The translations under genes and the position numbers were made by a program. DNA of 64,000 nt from Hymenobacter wooponensis (GTDB taxonomy: Bacteria; Bacteroidota; Bacteroidia; Cytophagales; Hymenobacteraceae). The DNA lies in the NCBI RefSeq assembly GCF_004745865.1, contig NZ_SRKZ01000001.1:1364001-1428000 (forward strand), read 5' to 3'. Positions 35,940-45,643 of this stretch are shown here, piece by piece. The first letter of the stretch is position 1. Each line of letters starts with the position of its first letter. The notes under the pieces were generated by a model that saw only the letters and a list, made by a program, of their open reading frames with translations, made no database searches and had not been told where the DNA came from.

Positions 35940-36605
35940 TCAGGCCGTACCTGCAAGTTTCTGCTCCTGCCGATACTGCCAATACGAATAGATATACGCT
36001 CCTACTGCGGTACCTAAAATACCGATGAGCAAGGCAGCAGTGGCCACCTCGCCCGGCCATACTAGGCCTAGCACAACGCTGAGCATACCAGTGAGAAAAA
36101 ATAAGCGGCCTGCTAGCCGGTGCGTACGCGCCCAATTGGTAGGAAACTCCAGTGCCCAGGGTGTTCTGATGCCTACAAAATAATTAGGGGGCACAGTGGT
36201 TAGGTAATTTCCTATTAACGCGAAAAACAGGCCTAGCACAACGGGTAGGAGCTGGCCGGGGTGCTTCTGCGGGTGCAGTGCGGCGTACAGACTCAGAATA
36301 TTAAGGCCCGCCAGAAGCCCTACCAGGGCCAGCGTGAGCTTCTGAAAATTGGTGCTTTTGGTATCAAGCCGGTGCTTAGGATCTAAGCGAGGCAGGAAGA
36401 GGAGGAGCGAGTATAGGCCTAGCGGCAAGGCTACGCAGGGCAACCACATAGTGTGCTTGTCAGTGAACCCATTGGCTTGCCCATCGGCGCCAAAGTGCGT
36501 CGGTATCTGCTCAGGCAAGGAGTTCCAGGTGTAGGCCAGGTAGAGTGCCGGCAGCAGAACGGCCGCGAGCGTTAGCAACTGCCACAGGGAGAAGGAAGAT
36601 TTCAT
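35940..36605 (-). CDS. SdpI-family membrane protein
   Basis: 221 residues with six membrane segments. The N-terminal DUF1648 part has LPEQIPTHFGADGQANGFTD; the C-terminal SdpI part has NYFVGIRTPWALEFPTNWAR followed by THRLAGRLFF. In Bacillus subtilis SdpI gives immunity to the SDP toxin and sequesters the repressor SdpR. Here the start overlaps the stop of the ArsR/SdpR-like gene by 4 bp (ATGA), the same repressor-immunity arrangement. No sdpABC toxin genes are visible within the window, so its function in this organism is open. Confidence 0.88.
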   Translation of the reverse strand: MKSSFSLWQLLTLAAVLLPALYLAYTWNSLPEQIPTHFGADGQANGFTDKHTMWLPCVALPLGLYSLLLFLPRLDPKHRLDTKSTNFQKLTLALVGLLAGLNILSLYAALHPQKHPGQLLPVVLGLFFALIGNYLTTVPPNYFVGIRTPWALEFPTNWARTHRLAGRLFFLTGMLSVVLGLVWPGEVATAALLIGILGTAVGAYIYSYWQYRQEQKLAGTA

Positions 36606-36874
36606 GGGGTAGAGTCTGACGACGGCTTAAACTGCAGCAGCCATCCGAGCAGCTCGTCCATCACCGTCATGTTAAGGGTATATGTCACGAATTGGCCCTG
36701 TTTGTCACTGTTCACCAGATCGGCCTGCCGGAGCAGATCGAGGTGATGGCTGATGGTGGGCTTGGAAAACGTAAAGTGGTCGGCAATTTCCCCGGCCGTG
36801 AGGGGCCGCTCGCGCAGCAGTTCCAAAATGGCCCGCCGGGTGGGGTCGTTGAGGGCTTTAAAGAGGGTATTCAA
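36602..36874 (-). CDS. SdpR-like ArsR-family repressor
   Basis: 90 residues from a TTG start. A complete winged helix: MNTLFKALNDPTRRAILELL, then GEIADHFTFSKPTISHHLDL and a wing (QGQFVTYTLNMTVMDELLGW). No metal-binding CxC. Close in style to SdpR-type autorepressors. It overlaps sdpI by 4 bp and has a perfect palindromic operator 10 bp upstream of its start codon, so autorepression relieved by membrane sequestration on SdpI is likely (inference from the B. subtilis system). Confidence 0.88.
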   Translation of the reverse strand: MNTLFKALNDPTRRAILELLRERPLTAGEIADHFTFSKPTISHHLDLLRQADLVNSDKQGQFVTYTLNMTVMDELLGWLLQFKPSSDSTP

Positions 36875-36884
36875 TGCACCTTGT

Positions 36885-36906
36885 TATTTAGATAAATATC
36901 TAAATA
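36885..36906. promoter_or_regulatory. Perfect 22-bp palindromic operator for the ArsR/SdpR-like repressor
   Basis: TATTTAGATA and TATCTAAATA are exact inverted arms around a central AA. The palindrome lies 10 bp before the TTG start of the repressor gene, where it would block transcription. AT-rich 22-bp palindromes are typical ArsR-family sites. Confidence 0.82.
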
Positions 36907-37151
36907 CTTCATCTAAAATCAAACATCCATTGCTGATTATTCAGCAATCAAGCGTCTGCATGTCGGCAGCTGCGTGCTCTGCTTATCTGCTTTAACGGGC
37001 TTGGATACATACGCAATTAGGGTAGCAAACCCATTTTAATTTCTTTTTAACGCCTATAAATCAATTGGTTACATTAAATATTCACCCGCTACAATCTGAC
37101 TGTTCAGGTCGACTCGTAAGCCTCGACATAATCAAGACACTATCCCAGACC

Positions 37152-38663
37152 ATGAAACAGATTTTTCTTAACAACGCTCGTTTGGTTGCTTTACTGCTCG
37201 GAACGGCCGGTGCCCTTACTGCCTGTGATGAAGATTCAGACGATGTTTCTCCCCCCAAGAGTGACTTGGTATTTCAGGCTCTTTCCGACAACAACCAGTT
37301 GTTGCAGATGAATGCTAATAATGTGGGAAGCGCACCTACGCCGTTAGCCATTACCGGACTGCAGAGTGGGGAGAAAATTATGAGTATTGATTACCGGCCG
37401 GCTACCGGGCAGCTGTACGGCTTGGGAAGCACCAGCCGCTTGTATGTCATCAACCCGACTACCGGCGCGGCTCGCATGATTGGCTCAGGGGCCTTTACGC
37501 CCGCCATCAACGGTACCACTGCTACCATCGATTTTAACCCTACTGTTGACCGCATTAGATTGGTGACTAGCTCGGGCCAGAACCTTCGCCTGAACCCCGA
37601 AACTGGCACCGTAGCCGCTACCGACGGTAACATCAATGGTGTTGCCAGCGCTATGGTCTCGGCAGTGGCCTACACCAACTCCATGGCGGGGGCAAGTTCT
37701 ACCACCCTCTTCGATATTGACCCAGCCACCGACAAGCTCTACCGGCAAGACCCACCCAACGATGGTACCCTTGTGCCAATTGGCGACCTGGGAGTAAATG
37801 CCACTGGAATGGCGGGCTTTGATATTGGGGGCAATGGCAACGAAGCGTTTGCAGCCCTAACGGTCGATAACCGCTCTGGCTTATACAAAATTGATCTGGC
37901 ATCAGGCAAGGCCACGCGCTACGATGATTTCTCCAGCAATATCATTGGGGTAGCCATTCCTACCCAGGCAGTGGCCTACGGCGTGGATGCCGATAACAAC
38001 TTTGTGGCTTTCAACCCTACCAGCCCACTTATGCAGGTAGCTAAGCCCATTACGGGCGTGCAGACTGGTGAGCGGATTGTAGGCATCGATATGCGGCCAG
38101 CTAACGGGCAACTGTATGGCCTGGGCAGCACCAACCGCCTCTACACCATCAACCTTGCTACGGGGGCAGCTACGGCAGTGGGAGCAGGTGTGCCGCTGCC
38201 ACTCACTGGTACCGAGTTTGGCTTTGATTTTAACCCCACTGTAGACCGCATCCGGATTATAAGCAATACGGGCATCAACCTACGCGTAAACCCTGCCGAT
38301 GGCGTGGCCATTGTAGACGGCCCGCTGAACCCTGGTACGCCTAACGTAACGGCCGCCGCCTATACCAACAACTTTGCGGGTGCCACCTCTACGGTTCTGT
38401 TTGATATCGACTCGAACACGGATATGCTCTACCGCCAAGATCCACCGAACGCCGGCACCTTGGTATCAATTGGCGCCCTCGGGGTGAATACAACGGGCGT
38501 AAACGGCTTCGACATTGGCGGCACCAGCGGCACTGGCTTCGCCGTCCTGACGGTGGGCACCACCGCCAGCGTGTACACCATTAACCTGACCAGCGGAGCA
38601 GCCACCAAAGGCGCCGACCTACCCAAGCCTCTGCAGGCCATGGCCGTTGGCCTGGGTTTCTAG
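37152..38663 (+). CDS. Lipoprotein with two DUF4394 domains in tandem
   Basis: 503 residues from ATG 37152 (an upstream TTG at 37065 adds unconserved sequence). Lipobox GALTAC with Cys25, then an acidic stretch (DEDSDD) and two similar halves of ~230 residues. Each contains QLYGLGST, FNPTVDRIR, LYRQDPPN and GFDIGG in the same order. The fold is probably a beta-propeller. Surface or periplasmic; no catalytic motif is visible. The duplication is internal and still strongly similar at DNA level. Followed by a perfectly symmetric terminator. Confidence 0.88.
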   Translation: MKQIFLNNARLVALLLGTAGALTACDEDSDDVSPPKSDLVFQALSDNNQLLQMNANNVGSAPTPLAITGLQSGEKIMSIDYRPATGQLYGLGSTSRLYVINPTTGAARMIGSGAFTPAINGTTATIDFNPTVDRIRLVTSSGQNLRLNPETGTVAATDGNINGVASAMVSAVAYTNSMAGASSTTLFDIDPATDKLYRQDPPNDGTLVPIGDLGVNATGMAGFDIGGNGNEAFAALTVDNRSGLYKIDLASGKATRYDDFSSNIIGVAIPTQAVAYGVDADNNFVAFNPTSPLMQVAKPITGVQTGERIVGIDMRPANGQLYGLGSTNRLYTINLATGAATAVGAGVPLPLTGTEFGFDFNPTVDRIRIISNTGINLRVNPADGVAIVDGPLNPGTPNVTAAAYTNNFAGATSTVLFDIDSNTDMLYRQDPPNAGTLVSIGALGVNTTGVNGFDIGGTSGTGFAVLTVGTTASVYTINLTSGAATKGADLPKPLQAMAVGLGF

Positions 38664-38676
38664 TATATATTCCAAC

Positions 38677-38722
38677 AACGCAAAAAGCGGTTCCTGATGC
38701 ATCAGGAACCGCTTTTTGCGTT
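38677..38722. terminator. Perfectly symmetric 46-bp bidirectional terminator
   Basis: Arms 38677-38699 and 38700-38722 are exact complements without a spacer: core GCGGTTCCTGATG and outer CAAAAAGCGG. In RNA a small TGCA loop would form. It serves both the DUF4394 gene and the convergent aspS. Confidence 0.93.
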
Positions 38723-38738
38723 CTTAAATCATGCACTC

Positions 38739-40505
38739 TTACTTTCCAGCTACCACATCGGTCTTGATGCTCAGCTCTTTTAGCTGCGCGTCTGAAATCT
38801 GGGCGGGTGAGTCGATCATGACGTCGCGGCCGGAGTTGTTCTTGGGGAAGGCGATAAAGTCGCGGATGGAGTCGGCGCCGCCGAAGAGGCTGCAGAGGCG
38901 GTCGAAGCCGAAGGCGATGCCGCCGTGGGGCGGCGCGCCGTACTCGAAGGCGTCGAGCAGGAAGCCGAACTGCGCTTTAGCCTCCTCATCGGAGAAGCCC
39001 AGCAGCGAGAACATGCGAGCCTGCACGGCGCGGTCGTGGATACGGATGGAGCCGCCTCCCACTTCTACCCCATTTATTACCATGTCGTAGGCATTGGCGC
39101 GCACTTCCCCGATGGTGTCGGGGTTGTCGAGCAGGGCCACATCCTCGGGTTTAGGAGAGGTAAAGGGGTGGTGCATGGCGAAGTAGCGGCCCTCCTCTTC
39201 GATGTACTCAAGCAGGGGGAAGTCAACTACCCACAGCGCCGAGAAGGTGTCCTTATCACGCAGGCCCATGCGCTGGCCCATTTCCAGGCGCAGCTCCGAG
39301 AGGGCTTTGCGGGTTTTGTTCGGCTCACCAGCCAGTACCAGCAGCAAGTCGCCGGGCTGGGCATTGAAGGCGGCTTTCCATTGCTGGAGAGCTTCCTGTG
39401 AGTAAAACTTATCCACCGACGACTTCACGGAGCCATCGGCCTCAATGCGGGCATACACTAGGCCAGTGGCACCCACTTGAGGGCGCTTCACGAACTCCGT
39501 CAGCTCATCGAGCTGCTTGCGGGTGTACACGGCCGAATTGAAGGCATTGATGCCCACCACTAGGCCAGCGTTGTCGAAGACGGGGAAGTTGTGGCCTTTC
39601 ACTACGTCATTCAGCTCCACAAACTTCATTTCGAAGCGCGTGTCGGGCTTGTCGTTGCCGTAGTAGCGCATGGCATCGGCGTAGGTCATGCGGGGCAGCG
39701 TCCCGATTTCCAGGCCTTTCACTTCGCGGAACAGGTATTGCACCAGTCCTTCGAAGGTGCTCAGAATGTCCTCTTGCTCCACAAACGACATTTCGCAGTC
39801 AATCTGGGTGAACTCGGGCTGGCGGTCGGCGCGCAGGTCTTCATCGCGGAAGCACTTCACAATCTGGAAGTACCGGTCGAAGCCCGACACCATCAGCAGT
39901 TGCTTGAACGTTTGGGGCGACTGGGGCAGGGCGTAAAACTCGCCAGGATTCATGCGGGAGGGCACCACAAAGTCGCGGGCGCCTTCTGGGGTGCTCTTGA
40001 TGAGCACGGGGGTTTCTACTTCAATAAACGCCTGGCCGTCGAGGTAGCGGCGGGTGGCCTGGGCCACGCGGTGGCGTAGCATCAGGTTCTGGCGCACGGG
40101 GTTGCGGCGCAGGTCGAGGTAGCGGTACTTCATCCGCAGGTCGTCGCCGCCGTCGGTTTCGTCTTCAATCAGGAAGGGCGGCAGTTTGGCCGGGTTCAAT
40201 ACCTCCAGCTTCTCCACCCGAATCTCGATGTCGCCAGTGGGCATCTTGTCGTTTTTGGAGTAGCGCTCTGCCACTTTCCCGGTCACGCAGATGACAAATT
40301 CACGGCCTAGCTGGCGGGCCTGCTCGCGCACTTCAGCCGACTCCACGCCTTCCTCCAGGGCCAGCTGCGTGAGGCCATACCGGTCGCGCAGCACAATCCA
40401 GAAGATGCCGCCCGCGTCGCGGGTGCGCTGCACCCAGCCGCATAGGGTTACGGTTTGACCAACGTGTTCGGCGCGCAGTTCGCCGCAGGTATGAGAACGA
40501 AGCAT
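38739..40505 (-). CDS. aspS: Aspartate-tRNA ligase
   Basis: A 588-residue class II aminoacyl-tRNA synthetase charging tRNA-Asp. Start ATG 40505 ([19 protein letters not shown]) matches the OB-fold anticodon-binding domain; the upstream ATG at 40556 would add 17 unconserved residues. Motif 2 is [20 protein letters not shown], motif 3 ends [16 protein letters not shown]. The bacterial insertion (GAD) domain lies between (residues ~290-420). Essential housekeeping gene; monocistronic. Confidence 0.97.
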   Translation of the reverse strand: MLRSHTCGELRAEHVGQTVTLCGWVQRTRDAGGIFWIVLRDRYGLTQLALEEGVESAEVREQARQLGREFVICVTGKVAERYSKNDKMPTGDIEIRVEKLEVLNPAKLPPFLIEDETDGGDDLRMKYRYLDLRRNPVRQNLMLRHRVAQATRRYLDGQAFIEVETPVLIKSTPEGARDFVVPSRMNPGEFYALPQSPQTFKQLLMVSGFDRYFQIVKCFRDEDLRADRQPEFTQIDCEMSFVEQEDILSTFEGLVQYLFREVKGLEIGTLPRMTYADAMRYYGNDKPDTRFEMKFVELNDVVKGHNFPVFDNAGLVVGINAFNSAVYTRKQLDELTEFVKRPQVGATGLVYARIEADGSVKSSVDKFYSQEALQQWKAAFNAQPGDLLLVLAGEPNKTRKALSELRLEMGQRMGLRDKDTFSALWVVDFPLLEYIEEEGRYFAMHHPFTSPKPEDVALLDNPDTIGEVRANAYDMVINGVEVGGGSIRIHDRAVQARMFSLLGFSDEEAKAQFGFLLDAFEYGAPPHGGIAFGFDRLCSLFGGADSIRDFIAFPKNNSGRDVMIDSPAQISDAQLKELSIKTDVVAGK

Positions 40506-40711
40506 AAGTCTATTTTTTGACGAAGATACTAGAAGATGCCAACGGATTTCCCGCAAACCTGCCGCAGAATGCAGACAGGCCTAGGGCACCGCCGTGTGAG
40601 AATCTATGCGTTTGCTCAGCAGCACTCACCAGGAAACTTCGCTCGCAAGCCCGTTGCCCCTCTCTAAAGCCGGGTTGGTTGAAAAGCGGAAGGTGTTCAT
40701 ACCCCTTTTTC

Positions 40712-40719
40712 TATGTTTG
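40712..40719 (+). promoter_or_regulatory. Possible -7 element TATGTTTG for the ABC operon
   Basis: Matches TANNTTTG, 70 bases before the ATG of the ABC ATPase gene. No clear -33 partner. Confidence 0.4.
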
Positions 40720-40789
40720 AGATAGGTCATTCTGCCAACAGTCCGGCTCCCCTATTCATCTGTCAACCATACTCTTTCGCTCCGCTCTC

Positions 40790-41689
40790 ATGGAACTGGC
40801 TATTGAACACCTCTCCAAAACATACCCCAATGGCACTCGCGCCCTTAATAATGTGACGTTGCGCATTGCACCGGGCATGTTTGGTTTGCTAGGCCCCAAC
40901 GGCGCCGGAAAGTCGTCGTTGATGCGCACTATTTCTACACTACAGGAAGCTGATTCGGGCAGCATTACGCTCGGGGATATTGACGTGCTGCGCCAGCCGG
41001 AGCAAGTACGCCAGGTGCTAGGCTATCTGCCGCAGGAGTTTGGCGTGTACCCTAAAGTATCGGCGGCGGAGCTACTGGAGCATTTTGCGGTGCTGAAAGG
41101 CATCAGCAATAAGCGTGAGCGGCGGCAAGTGGTAGATGCGCTACTGCACCAAACCAACCTGTGGGAAGCTCGCAACAAGAACTTGGGCGGCTACTCTGGC
41201 GGCATGAAGCAACGCTTTGGCATTGCCCAGGCCCTGCTCGGCGACCCTAAGCTCATCATTGTGGATGAGCCCACCGCTGGCCTCGACCCCACTGAGCGCA
41301 ACCGCTTCCATAACCTGCTGGCCGAAATTGGGGAGAACCGCATCGTAATTCTGAGCACGCACATCGTGTCCGATGTGTCGGACTTGTGCCGACAGTTCGC
41401 CATCATCAACAAAGGCCAGGTGCTGCACACCGGCGACCCACTGCAGGCCATTGAGGAAATGCGCGGACAGATCTGGCGGCGTAGCGTGAGCAAAGAGGAG
41501 CTAGGCCAGTATCAGCAGCAGTTCTCCGTGATTTCGTCGCGCCTGTTTGCGGGCCAAACCATCATTCACGTGCACAGCCTTGCGCAGCCCGGCAATGGTT
41601 TTGAGGCCGTAGAGCCCACGCTGGAGGACGTGTATTTCGCCCGCATTCACGCGGCCGAGCAGGTAGCCGCAGCAGTAACGCAAGGATAA
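40790..41689 (+). CDS. ABC transporter ATP-binding protein
   Basis: A 299-residue ATPase. Walker A GPNGAGKS is at residues 35-42, the signature YSGGMKQRFGIAQALLGDPK near 140-160, and Walker B with D-loop LIIVDEPTAGLDP follows. After residue ~225 there is an accessory C-terminal domain. It powers the permease encoded 42 bp downstream. Substrate unknown; the coupling with an M1-peptidase fusion permease suggests peptide or envelope function. Confidence 0.94.
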   Translation: MELAIEHLSKTYPNGTRALNNVTLRIAPGMFGLLGPNGAGKSSLMRTISTLQEADSGSITLGDIDVLRQPEQVRQVLGYLPQEFGVYPKVSAAELLEHFAVLKGISNKRERRQVVDALLHQTNLWEARNKNLGGYSGGMKQRFGIAQALLGDPKLIIVDEPTAGLDPTERNRFHNLLAEIGENRIVILSTHIVSDVSDLCRQFAIINKGQVLHTGDPLQAIEEMRGQIWRRSVSKEELGQYQQQFSVISSRLFAGQTIIHVHSLAQPGNGFEAVEPTLEDVYFARIHAAEQVAAAVTQG

Positions 41690-41731
41690 TCATACGTCAG
41701 GCACTGGCCTACACCCCAAAAGAGACTGACT

Positions 41732-44700
41732 ATGTTTCGAGAGATATTCCTGTTTGAAATTCGGTACCGCCTGAAACGACCGGCTACGTACATCTACTTT
41801 ATCCTGCTGACGGCCATGGCCTTCCTGCTCATGCTAGCCGTGGGCGGCGTGTTTGGCGCCAACGTGACCGTGGGCGGAGGCGGTGGTCGGGTGCTGGCTA
41901 ACTCGCCCTACCAGATTACGGCCATCCTGATGGTCATGAGCCTATTCGGGAGCTTTATTACTTCCTCCATGATGGGTACGCCGGTGTACCGCGACTTTGA
42001 GCACCGCACGCACTCCCTGTACTACACCACGCCCATCACCAAGTTTGGCTACCTCGGCGGGCGCTTTCTGGGCTCGTTTGTTGTGACGGTGGGCATTTTC
42101 CTGGGGGCCGCGCTAGGCCTGTGGCTGGCAACCTATTGGCCTACGATGCTGCCGGCCAAGCTGGGGCCGAACCATCTGGCCACCTACCTGCAGCCCTATC
42201 TGCTCATTGTTATTCCCAACCTGTTTCTGACGGGCGCTATCTTTTTTACCGGTGCTACGCTATCGAGGTCGGCTCTGGCTATTTACCTGGGTGGGGTACT
42301 TTTCTTGGTGCTATATACCATCAGCGCCAACATTAAGCAAAACTTGGATAGCGAAACGCTGAAGAACCTGATGGACCCGCTGGGTGCCAGCGCCATCGAC
42401 CTGACCCAGCGTTACTGGACCGTGGCCGAGCGCAATACGCAGCTGCTATCCTGGACGACCTATATGGTCCAAAACCGGCTGCTGTGGGGCACCGTAGGCC
42501 TGCTGACGCTGGTGGCGTGCTACGTCTTTTTCCAGTTTTCCTTCGCTAATAAAGGCGCTTCCGGGTCGCGGCCCAAAGCGGCGCTGGGTGTAGTAGCGGC
42601 TCCTACCTCATTACAGCTGCCTACTGTCACGCCGCGCTTCACTCCTGGCCTAGCGTGGGCCCAGCTGGGCCGCCTGCTCCGCCTGGAGTTTTTTAGCACC
42701 ATCCGGAGCGTTTACTTTATTGGCATCCTGGGGGCGGGCCTGCTGTTTCTGCTGATTTCGGGGCTACAGGTAGGGAAAATCTATGGCACAAACACCTACC
42801 CCGTTACGCCGGTGGTGGTGCAGTTGCTGGTGGGCACCTTCGCCTTGTTCCAGCTCATCATTATCACCTTCTACTCGGGGGAGCTGGTGTGGCGCGAGCG
42901 GGACTCCAATATTCATCAGATCTATGATGCCATGCCCATGCCCAGCTGGGTGCCGTTCGTGGCCAAGCTGGGGGCTCTGATGCTGATTCAGGTGGGTTTG
43001 CTGGCCTTGGTAATGCTTTGCGGGCTGCTGCTACAAACCGGCATGGGCTATTTCCGCTACGAGCTGGATGTGTACGTGAAGGAGCTGTTCGGCTTTCAGC
43101 TGATTAATATGCTGCTGATGTGCGTGCTGGCCATGCTGGTACAGGTGCTGGTGAATAATAAGTTCATGGGGCACTTCATCATGATCGTGTACTACCTGTT
43201 CAACATTTTCAAGGGCCAGCTAGGCCTGGAGCATAACCTCTACAGCTATGCCTCCGACCCCGGCGCGCAGTACTCAGCCATGAATGGCTACGGTCACTTT
43301 GTGCTGCCTTACTTCACCTTTAAGGTGTACTGGGCGTTGTTTGCGGTGCTATTGGCGCTGGGCAGCAGCTTGCTGTGGCCTAGGGGCACCGAAACCCGCT
43401 TTTCCTGGCGCTGGCAGCAGTTCAAGAGTAGCTTCTCGCCGGGTTTGCGCGTGCTGGCGGGCGTAGCACTGGTGGCTTTCGCGGGCCTGGGCGCCTACAT
43501 CTTCTATAATACCAACGTACTGAACACCTACCGCACCACTGCCCAACAGCAGAAGCTGCAGGCTGGCTATGAGAAGACGTACAAGCGCTTCGCCAAACGG
43601 CCGCAGCCGCGCATTGTGGCCGTAAACGTGGCGGTGGATATGTTCCCCGAAGAGCGCGACATTCGGTACCGGGGTTCCTACTGGCTGCTGAACCGCAGCG
43701 CCCAGTCCATCGACTCGGTGCAGATTCTCAGCAACGGCAAGGCCGACATCAAGCAAATGACCCTGGCCCGCCCCGGCAAGGAGGTACTGCATGATAAGCT
43801 AGATGAGCTGGACTTCCGCATTGTGCGCCTCACCCAGCCCCTGCAGCCCGGCGACTCGGTGCAGCTGAACTTCGACCTGGCCTACACCAACCCTGGCTTC
43901 GAGAACAACGGATCCAATACCAGCGTGGTATACAATGGCACATTCGTGAACAACTCCCAGCTGCCCCGCATCGGCTACCAAGAGGGCTACGAGCTCGGCG
44001 ACGATGATGTGCGCAAAGAGCAAGGCCTGCAGCCCAAACCGCGCATGGCTTCGGTAAATGATTCGGCGGCCCGCATGCGGAACTACATCAGCGGCGACGG
44101 CGACTGGATTCGGTTTGAAGCCACCCTCAGCACCTCCCCCGACCAAATTGCCATTGCGCCGGGCTACCTACAGAAGGAATGGACGAAAGATGGGCGCCGC
44201 TACTTCCACTACAAAATGGATGCGCCTATTCTGAATTTCTACTCCTTCCTCTCAGCCCGGTACGAGGTGTATAAGGATAAGTGGAACAACGTACCCATTG
44301 AGATTTACTACCAGCCCGGCCACGAGTACAACCTCAAGCGCATGGCCACGGGCGTAAAAAAGGCCCTGGAGTACTACACGGCTAACTTCGGCCCCTACCA
44401 GCACCGGCAGGTGCGGATTCTGGAGTTTCCCGGTTACAGCAGCTTCGCGCAGAGCTTCCCTAACACCATTCCGTTCTCCGAAAGCATCGGCTTCGTGGCC
44501 CATGTAGATTCTACTGACCCCGAGGATATTGACTACCCGCTCTACGTGACGGCCCACGAGGTGGCGCACCAGTGGTTTGGCCACCAGATTGTGAGCGGCG
44601 ACGTGCAAGGCGGCACGCTTATGTCGGAAACGCTGAGCCAGTACGGTGCCCTGATGGTGATGAAGCACATTTATGGCGAGGAGAAAATGAAGCGCTTCCT

Positions 44701-45352
44701 CAAATTTGAGCTCAACTCTTACCTCACCGGCCGCACCACGGAGCGCAAGAAAGAAGTGCCACTGTACCTGGTAGAAAACCAGCCCTACATTCATTACCGC
44801 AAGGGCTCGTTGGTGATGTATGCCCTGCAGGACTACCTGGGCGAAGCGGCCGTAAACGACGCCCTTAAGGAGTACCACGATAAAGTGGCCTACCAGCGCC
44901 CCCCTTTCACCAACTCCGTAGAGTTTGTGGGCTTTATGCGCAAACACACGCCCGATTCGCTGCAATACGTGGTGACGGATCTGTTTGAGCGCATTACGCT
45001 CTATGAGAATAAAGTAGACTCGGCTACATACCGCAAGCTCCCGAACGGGCAGTACCGGGTGCAGTTCACGGTGGATACCAAGAAGCTCTACGCCGACTCA
45101 CTGGGCAACGAAACTGCCGACTCGAAAGCCCGCGACTTTATTGATGTGGGCGTAATAGGCCGCAAAAAGATTAACGGCGAGTGGCAGGATGTGCCGCTCA
45201 TGGTGCAAAAGCGCCGCCTTACCCCTGGCCGCAACCGCCTAGAATTTACAGTGCCCGAGAAGCCAGAGCGGGTCGGTATCGACCCGTACAACAAGCTCAT
45301 TGACCGTAACCCCAACGACAACGTGAAGGCACCGGAAGAGAAAAAGGCGTAG
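41732..45352 (+). CDS. ABC permease fused to an M1-type aminopeptidase
   Basis: 1206 residues. Residues 1-~610 hold about twelve membrane helices in two ABC-2-like blocks. Residues ~630-1190 are a periplasmic M1 peptidase: zinc site His942-Glu943-x-x-His946 (HEVAHQWFGHQ) and the third ligand Glu966 (LMSETLSQYG), one residue further away than in classical M1 enzymes but as in this fusion family. PFSESIGFVAH stands where GAMEN usually lies, so aminopeptidase specificity may differ. Cotranscribed with the ATPase gene and followed by a terminator. Confidence 0.92.
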   Translation: MFREIFLFEIRYRLKRPATYIYFILLTAMAFLLMLAVGGVFGANVTVGGGGGRVLANSPYQITAILMVMSLFGSFITSSMMGTPVYRDFEHRTHSLYYTTPITKFGYLGGRFLGSFVVTVGIFLGAALGLWLATYWPTMLPAKLGPNHLATYLQPYLLIVIPNLFLTGAIFFTGATLSRSALAIYLGGVLFLVLYTISANIKQNLDSETLKNLMDPLGASAIDLTQRYWTVAERNTQLLSWTTYMVQNRLLWGTVGLLTLVACYVFFQFSFANKGASGSRPKAALGVVAAPTSLQLPTVTPRFTPGLAWAQLGRLLRLEFFSTIRSVYFIGILGAGLLFLLISGLQVGKIYGTNTYPVTPVVVQLLVGTFALFQLIIITFYSGELVWRERDSNIHQIYDAMPMPSWVPFVAKLGALMLIQVGLLALVMLCGLLLQTGMGYFRYELDVYVKELFGFQLINMLLMCVLAMLVQVLVNNKFMGHFIMIVYYLFNIFKGQLGLEHNLYSYASDPGAQYSAMNGYGHFVLPYFTFKVYWALFAVLLALGSSLLWPRGTETRFSWRWQQFKSSFSPGLRVLAGVALVAFAGLGAYIFYNTNVLNTYRTTAQQQKLQAGYEKTYKRFAKRPQPRIVAVNVAVDMFPEERDIRYRGSYWLLNRSAQSIDSVQILSNGKADIKQMTLARPGKEVLHDKLDELDFRIVRLTQPLQPGDSVQLNFDLAYTNPGFENNGSNTSVVYNGTFVNNSQLPRIGYQEGYELGDDDVRKEQGLQPKPRMASVNDSAARMRNYISGDGDWIRFEATLSTSPDQIAIAPGYLQKEWTKDGRRYFHYKMDAPILNFYSFLSARYEVYKDKWNNVPIEIYYQPGHEYNLKRMATGVKKALEYYTANFGPYQHRQVRILEFPGYSSFAQSFPNTIPFSESIGFVAHVDSTDPEDIDYPLYVTAHEVAHQWFGHQIVSGDVQGGTLMSETLSQYGALMVMKHIYGEEKMKRFLKFELNSYLTGRTTERKKEVPLYLVENQPYIHYRKGSLVMYALQDYLGEAAVNDALKEYHDKVAYQRPPFTNSVEFVGFMRKHTPDSLQYVVTDLFERITLYENKVDSATYRKLPNGQYRVQFTVDTKKLYADSLGNETADSKARDFIDVGVIGRKKINGEWQDVPLMVQKRRLTPGRNRLEFTVPEKPERVGIDPYNKLIDRNPNDNVKAPEEKKA

Positions 45353-45362
45353 CCAGGCTCGT

Positions 45363-45444
45363 CTGTCATTGCGAGCGAAGTGAGGAAACTGGGTTACTGG
45401 CCTAGAAGCTTGATCCCGATTCCTCGCTTCGCTCGAAATGACAG
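45363..45444. repeat. Long intergenic inverted repeat after the ABC/M1 gene
   Basis: Arms 45363-45387 and 45420-45444 (25 bases) pair with two mismatches; the arm contains GCGAGCGAAGTGAGGAA. The 32-base spacer contains ACTGGCCTAGAAG. Same family as 23967-24037. Confidence 0.87.
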
Positions 45445-45474
45445 TTCTGGATACCTTAACAGGCCTAGATATAG

Positions 45475-45500
45475 AAGCCCAGCCGTTACTGGCTGGGCTT
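45475..45500 (+). terminator. Terminator of the ABC/M1 unit
   Basis: 10-bp stem AAGCCCAGCC (45475-45484) with GGCTGGGCTT (45491-45500), loop GTTACT, followed by TTTATT. Confidence 0.85.
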
Positions 45501-45531
45501 TTTATTGGGAAAAGACCAACTACAGCTTTGC

Positions 45532-45540
45532 TACCTTTGC
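45532..45540 (+). promoter_or_regulatory. Bacteroidota -7 element TACCTTTGC
   Basis: Exact -7 match between the upstream terminator and the secreted-protein gene at 45644; the leader would be about 100 bases. Confidence 0.65.
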
Positions 45541-45643
45541 GGCCAGAAACCATTGCGGCGCTAGGCCACTAACTTTGGCCCGGAATCTGCAATACGCCTT
45601 CATAACACTGCTTTTCTGCTATTCTGCCTGTCTTCTTCTGAAC

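Noticed and set aside
35940..36874. Arsenic or metal resistance operon from the ArsR-type regulator
   Set aside because: The regulator has no metal-binding Cys pair and its partner is an SdpI-type immunity protein.
44252..44965. 237-codon minus-strand frame inside the M1 peptidase region
   Set aside because: Antisense of the zinc-peptidase domain; no independent start signal or domain.
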